Below, in pieces: positions 61,229-64,000 of a stretch of DNA of 64,000 bases (positions are counted from its first letter, which is position 1; each line of letters starts with the position of its first letter). The stretch lies in NCBI GenBank assembly GCA_963802375.1, contig CAWDIJ010000009.1:1-64000 (forward strand), written 5' to 3'. Under the pieces are notes generated by a model, which ran no database searches, had not been told where the DNA came from, and saw only the letters and a program-made list of their open reading frames with translations. The stretch is from JACDAN01 sp963802375. GTDB taxonomy: Bacteria; Actinomycetota; Thermoleophilia; Gaiellales; Gaiellaceae. The position numbers and the translations under genes were made by a program.

Positions 61229-61237
61229 TTCCAGCGG

Positions 61238-61303
61238 TAAGTATCGTCACCACTTGTTACGACGAGACGGTAAGTTCGGTAAACAGTCTGTAAGCGTCGG
61301 TAA
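61238..61303. repeat. Duplicated upstream region, copy 1
   Basis: This 66-base segment upstream of the gene at 60857 matches 63150-63215 with about five differences counted by eye. It contains repeated GTAA/TTAC elements and lies in both cases just before a start codon on the minus strand. Confidence 0.8.
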
Positions 61304-61369
61304 CCGATGCAACCGGTCCAGACGCCGACAACCGACTCCTCAGCGGCCGGCCGCTCAGTTCGGAACGGG

Positions 61370-62872
61370 TTAGCGCCGGCCGGTGAAGCGGAGCTGCGAG
61401 GAGAACCTGCTCTTGCGAGCGCGGTTCATCTCCGCCTCGAGCTGGACGCGCAAGGTGTAACGACCGGGGCGGAAGCGCGTGTTGAAACGGACGACGCGCG
61501 AGCGGTAGGCGTCCATGCTGCCGACCCGCTTGAGCACTCGCTTTCCACGCGCGTTGTAGAGCCCGGCCTCGAAGAGAGCGTCCTCTTGAGCGTTCAGCAC
61601 GAGCTCTAGGCCTACTCTCCGGGCTGGCTGGGTCCGCTTGCGCGGCCACTTCACCCGGGCGCCCTCGACGCGGGTCGTGTGGCGCCAGGGGCGCATCTTG
61701 CTCTGACAGCGGCCGCGGGTCTGTGCGATCGCGGCCTTGACCGAGTAGAACGAGGGCCGGCGCGTGCCGTCGGCGCGGACAAGACCAGCCTGCCAGCGAT
61801 CGAGGTTGGGCTCGTCGCGGAGCAGGAAGAAGAGCACCGAATGGACTGAGGCGTCACACGCGAGGTAGCGGACGGCGTCGCCGTAGATTTTCGCCTGCGC
61901 GTTTTCGTTCGTCGGCCGGATGCTCTCCCGGCCGAAATACGCGAACGCGGCCGAGGGGGCGGTATTGGCCTGCCAGCCGAGCTCGTCGAGCCGGAACTTC
62001 ATTCCGCCCGATCCTGTTCCCTCGGGGAAGCGCGGCTGGGCGGTGCCGCGAAAGGCGTCCCAGAACGCTTGCTTGATGCGGCCCAGGTTAGGCACGCCGG
62101 CGTTCGGCCAGCGGTAGCCCTTCATCAGCGGGTCCCGGTCGTGATCCGGATACGGGTGGTACGCGAGCTCGTCCATGATCGGCCGTTTGCGGCCGCTCGC
62201 CCGATACGCCTTTCCGAGAGCGTTGATGAAGCGGACGGGGGAGGTCGAGACGTTGTTCGGAGCGCCCGGCCGGTCGCCGCCGCGCGGTGAGAGCCCCAGG
62301 CCGATCACTCGGATCGTGGGGTCGACAGCCTTGAGGGCGTCGTAGGAGGCGGCGAGCAACTTGTAGTACGAGCGGGCGGAGACGTTTTGCCCCGAGCTCC
62401 CGAACTGCGGCTGCCAGAAGCGCGGCTGATTGGGCTCGTTCCCGATGATGAAGTCGTCGACGGTGGGATAGGTGCGCGCCAGCAGCGCGACGTACTGCGC
62501 GTAGAGCTGCGGTGCGTGGGGATTCTCGGCCACCGCCTTCGCCTTGGTGGGAGACACCGAGAAGACCGGGCGGACGCCGCGAAGAGTTGCGAGCGGGACG
62601 TAGAGATCGAGCTGCCACTGGTCCGGGATCGTGGTCGGTGCGGCAGGGTCGAAGTTGACCGAGATGCGGTTCTCGCTCATGCCGAGCTCGCCCATGCTGT
62701 CGAGGAACCAGGCGCTCTGATCCGGGTACCTGCCGAGGTCGTCGGAAACGCCGACGCGCAGCGCGGCGGAAGCGCCACCGGTGAACGTGAGCGCGGAAAC
62801 GCCGAGGGCAAACAGGACGGCGAGGCCCTGCAACCGCCTACTGCTTCGGCGAGCTGTGTTCTTCGAGTTCAT
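61370..62872 (-). CDS. Secreted glycoside-hydrolase-like protein (TIM barrel)
   Basis: The 500-residue protein has a signal peptide (LAVLFALGVSALTFTGGAS) and a TIM-barrel core with the acid/base-type FIIGNEPNQPRFWQP near residue 145 and a second Glu in RLDELGWQANTAP near 295, the GH5/GH39-like layout. A C-terminal beta-domain (RVGLELVLNAQEDALFEAGL) follows. ATG 62872 has AAAGGG upstream; the longer frame adds a low-complexity Arg/Ser run. Substrate unknown. Confidence 0.8.
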   Translation of the reverse strand: MNSKNTARRSSRRLQGLAVLFALGVSALTFTGGASAALRVGVSDDLGRYPDQSAWFLDSMGELGMSENRISVNFDPAAPTTIPDQWQLDLYVPLATLRGVRPVFSVSPTKAKAVAENPHAPQLYAQYVALLARTYPTVDDFIIGNEPNQPRFWQPQFGSSGQNVSARSYYKLLAASYDALKAVDPTIRVIGLGLSPRGGDRPGAPNNVSTSPVRFINALGKAYRASGRKRPIMDELAYHPYPDHDRDPLMKGYRWPNAGVPNLGRIKQAFWDAFRGTAQPRFPEGTGSGGMKFRLDELGWQANTAPSAAFAYFGRESIRPTNENAQAKIYGDAVRYLACDASVHSVLFFLLRDEPNLDRWQAGLVRADGTRRPSFYSVKAAIAQTRGRCQSKMRPWRHTTRVEGARVKWPRKRTQPARRVGLELVLNAQEDALFEAGLYNARGKRVLKRVGSMDAYRSRVVRFNTRFRPGRYTLRVQLEAEMNRARKSRFSSQLRFTGRR

Positions 62873-62927
62873 CGTCCCTTTCGTTGTGGGTGTTTCCAGC
62901 AGTGCCAAAATGCGGCAGCGTCTCGGC

Positions 62928-63110
62928 TCAGGCGCTTGATCGTTGCTTGACGATCTGGAGGATGCGCACGTGCGAGACGCCGGCGGCCGCGGCGATCTGG
63001 CGGAGGCTCGAGCCCTCGGCATGAGCTTGGCGGATCGCTTCACGCCAGGAAGCGTTGGCCTCGGAGCGGCGCGCTGTCGCTCGTTTCACCGTTGTCAGGG
63101 GGTCGGCCAT
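62928..63110 (-). CDS. Small helix-turn-helix protein
   Basis: The 60-residue protein opens MADPLTTVKRATARRSEANA and has a C-terminal HTH (GSSLRQIAAAAGVSHVRILQ, IVKQRSS). It resembles the resolvase/Hin-type DNA-binding domain alone. The duplicated 66-base region lies 40 bases upstream. It might bind that repeat (inference). Confidence 0.65.
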   Translation of the reverse strand: MADPLTTVKRATARRSEANASWREAIRQAHAEGSSLRQIAAAAGVSHVRILQIVKQRSSA

Positions 63111-63149
63111 TGTGCTGTGCCTCTCGCGTCGATGTCTCCAAGTTGCAGT

Positions 63150-63215
63150 GGTAAGCATCGTCACCACTTGTAACGACGAGACGGTAAGTTCAGTAAACAG
63201 TCTGTAAGAATCGGT
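63150..63215. repeat. Duplicated upstream region, copy 2
   Basis: Second copy of the 66-base segment at 61238-61303, upstream of the HTH gene. No gene is evident between this and 63450. Confidence 0.8.
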
Positions 63216-63450
63216 TTCCGCTGCAACTCGAACCGACTTCTGCCTGAAGCCTGGAGACACTGTCGGCAGACGTCGGCGTGGAGCCCGGCAGCGACACGCG
63301 AGGTGACCCGATTCGCCGTGACGTTCACGGCCCGGGCGTTGACAACCGCCGCAGCCGGCGGCGGCAGCCGGGAGGAGCAGAGCGAGCCGGTCGCGATCCT
63401 GGCACCGGCTCGCTCGCACAGAGCTAGTCGCTGGGCCAAGTCGAGCGGCC

Positions 63451-64000
63451 CTACGTTTGTGAGGGCCGCGCCTCAGTGATCTCGGCGAGCCGCTCCTGGG
63501 CACGCTGGGTCGACACGAGGTTGCCTTTCCGCTCGTAGCGGCCGACCGCGTACTCGAGCGCGGCCAGTGCCTCATCCCGCTTGCCCGAGAGCAGGAGCAC
63601 CTCGCCGAGGTCCATGTACGCGTCTCCTTGCATGTTGATCATGTCCGTCCCCTCGCCGATCGCCACAGCCTCGCGCGCGAGCGGCTCGGCTTCCGCGGTC
63701 TCGCCGCCTCGGGCGAGCACCTTGGCTCTGACTTGCCGAATGAGCATCTGAGTCATCGCATCGTCGCTTGCACCGACATCCGCCGCGCGCCTGGCCCAGT
63801 CGTCAGCCTCGTCGAGCCGGTCGAGCGCGTAGAGCGCCTGCGCGAGCCTCCCCGCAGCAGTTGACAGCAATGTCTTCTCTCCCTGCTCCTCGAGCAGCCT
63901 GCACGCTTCTGTTCCGAGCTCGGCTGCGGCGCCAGGATCGCCGGCCAGGAGCGCGACGAGGACCTCCTCTTGGCCTATTGCCGTTCCGAGTGCGATTCCT
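63451..64000 (-). CDS. TPR-repeat protein, C-terminal part (truncated by window edge)
   Basis: The minus-strand frame is open to the right edge. It contains TPR-like helices: ALYALDRLDEADDWARRAAD, VLARGGETAEAEPLAREAVA and LLLSGKRDEALAALEYAVGR. The style fits the C-terminal part of adenylate-cyclase or LuxR/AAA regulators with TPR tails, but the N-terminal domain is outside the window. Only the 3' end is seen. Confidence 0.82.
   Translation of the reverse strand, partial: GIALGTAIGQEEVLVALLAGDPGAAAELGTEACRLLEEQGEKTLLSTAAGRLAQALYALDRLDEADDWARRAADVGASDDAMTQMLIRQVRAKVLARGGETAEAEPLAREAVAIGEGTDMINMQGDAYMDLGEVLLLSGKRDEALAALEYAVGRYERKGNLVSTQRAQERLAEITEARPSQT

Noticed and set aside
1..64000. CRISPR arrays, rRNA operons, known defence systems
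   Set aside because: No regularly spaced repeats, rRNA sequence or recognisable defence genes were found.

Overview
The window is a 64 kb piece of a GC-rich actinobacterial chromosome. Dense operons with 4-base stop/start overlaps, frequent GTG and TTG starts, an Rpf-like cell-wall lysin, an EF-G2-type GTPase, UdgX and several small proteins of the kind seen in deep-branching Actinomycetota point to the class Thermoleophilia (Gaiellales/Solirubrobacterales-like). That placement is inference from gene content and composition; no rRNA gene lies in the window.

Layout. 1-8.7 kb: the 3' end of a PASTA penicillin-binding protein, then a minus-strand run for amino-acid metabolism (phosphoserine-type aminotransferase, serA, YbaK editing domain, ilvE, DegT aminotransferase, RemA-like protein, MFS pump, 3-methyladenine glycosylase). 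8.8-11.3 kb: membrane protein, Rpf-like secreted protein, ArsR/AHSA1 pair with a palindromic operator. 11.3-21 kb: a formamidase, gamma-glutamyltransferase and oligopeptide ABC transporter operon (oppC frameshifted), divergent from two half-length TauE/SafE genes and a GntR regulator. 21-25.4 kb: gatB, gatA, gatC, csp, folD. 25.4-28.3 kb: HMG-CoA reductase, thioesterase and rsgA, the last preceded by a leader peptide with mutually exclusive hairpins. 28.4-34.3 kb: a rifampicin-monooxygenase-like gene, an MFS pump, three RibD_C/DHFR-like paralogues and a graveyard of gene stubs. 34.3-44.5 kb: tRNA-Cys, udgX (frameshifted near its N-terminus), a lipoprotein hydrolase, an APH-like kinase and large secreted proteins, two of which end in poly-aspartate. 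44.7-55 kb: tRNA-Gly, RNase HI, MBL and cupin genes, aldehyde dehydrogenase, PadR, a decayed EamA gene, EF-G2, GrpB and a WhiG/FliA-type sigma factor.

55-59 kb is the clearest mobile feature: an intact tRNA-Trp, and 3.9 kb further on a perfect 40-base copy of its 3' part, bracket two damaged tyrosine integrases and several small cargo genes. 59-64 kb carries secreted and cupin proteins, a glycoside-hydrolase-like protein, two genes with a duplicated 66-base upstream region, and the 3' end of a TPR protein running off the right edge.

Functional links (inference): serA and the aminotransferase at 7579 form a serine-biosynthesis pair. Peptide import, cytoplasmic gamma-glutamyl hydrolysis and TauE-type anion export could form a scavenging unit for gamma-glutamyl or organosulfur compounds. 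GatCAB makes Gln-tRNA and/or Asn-tRNA. Three genes appear to start at CTG through CTGA overlaps and would be missed by gene finders limited to ATG/GTG/TTG.
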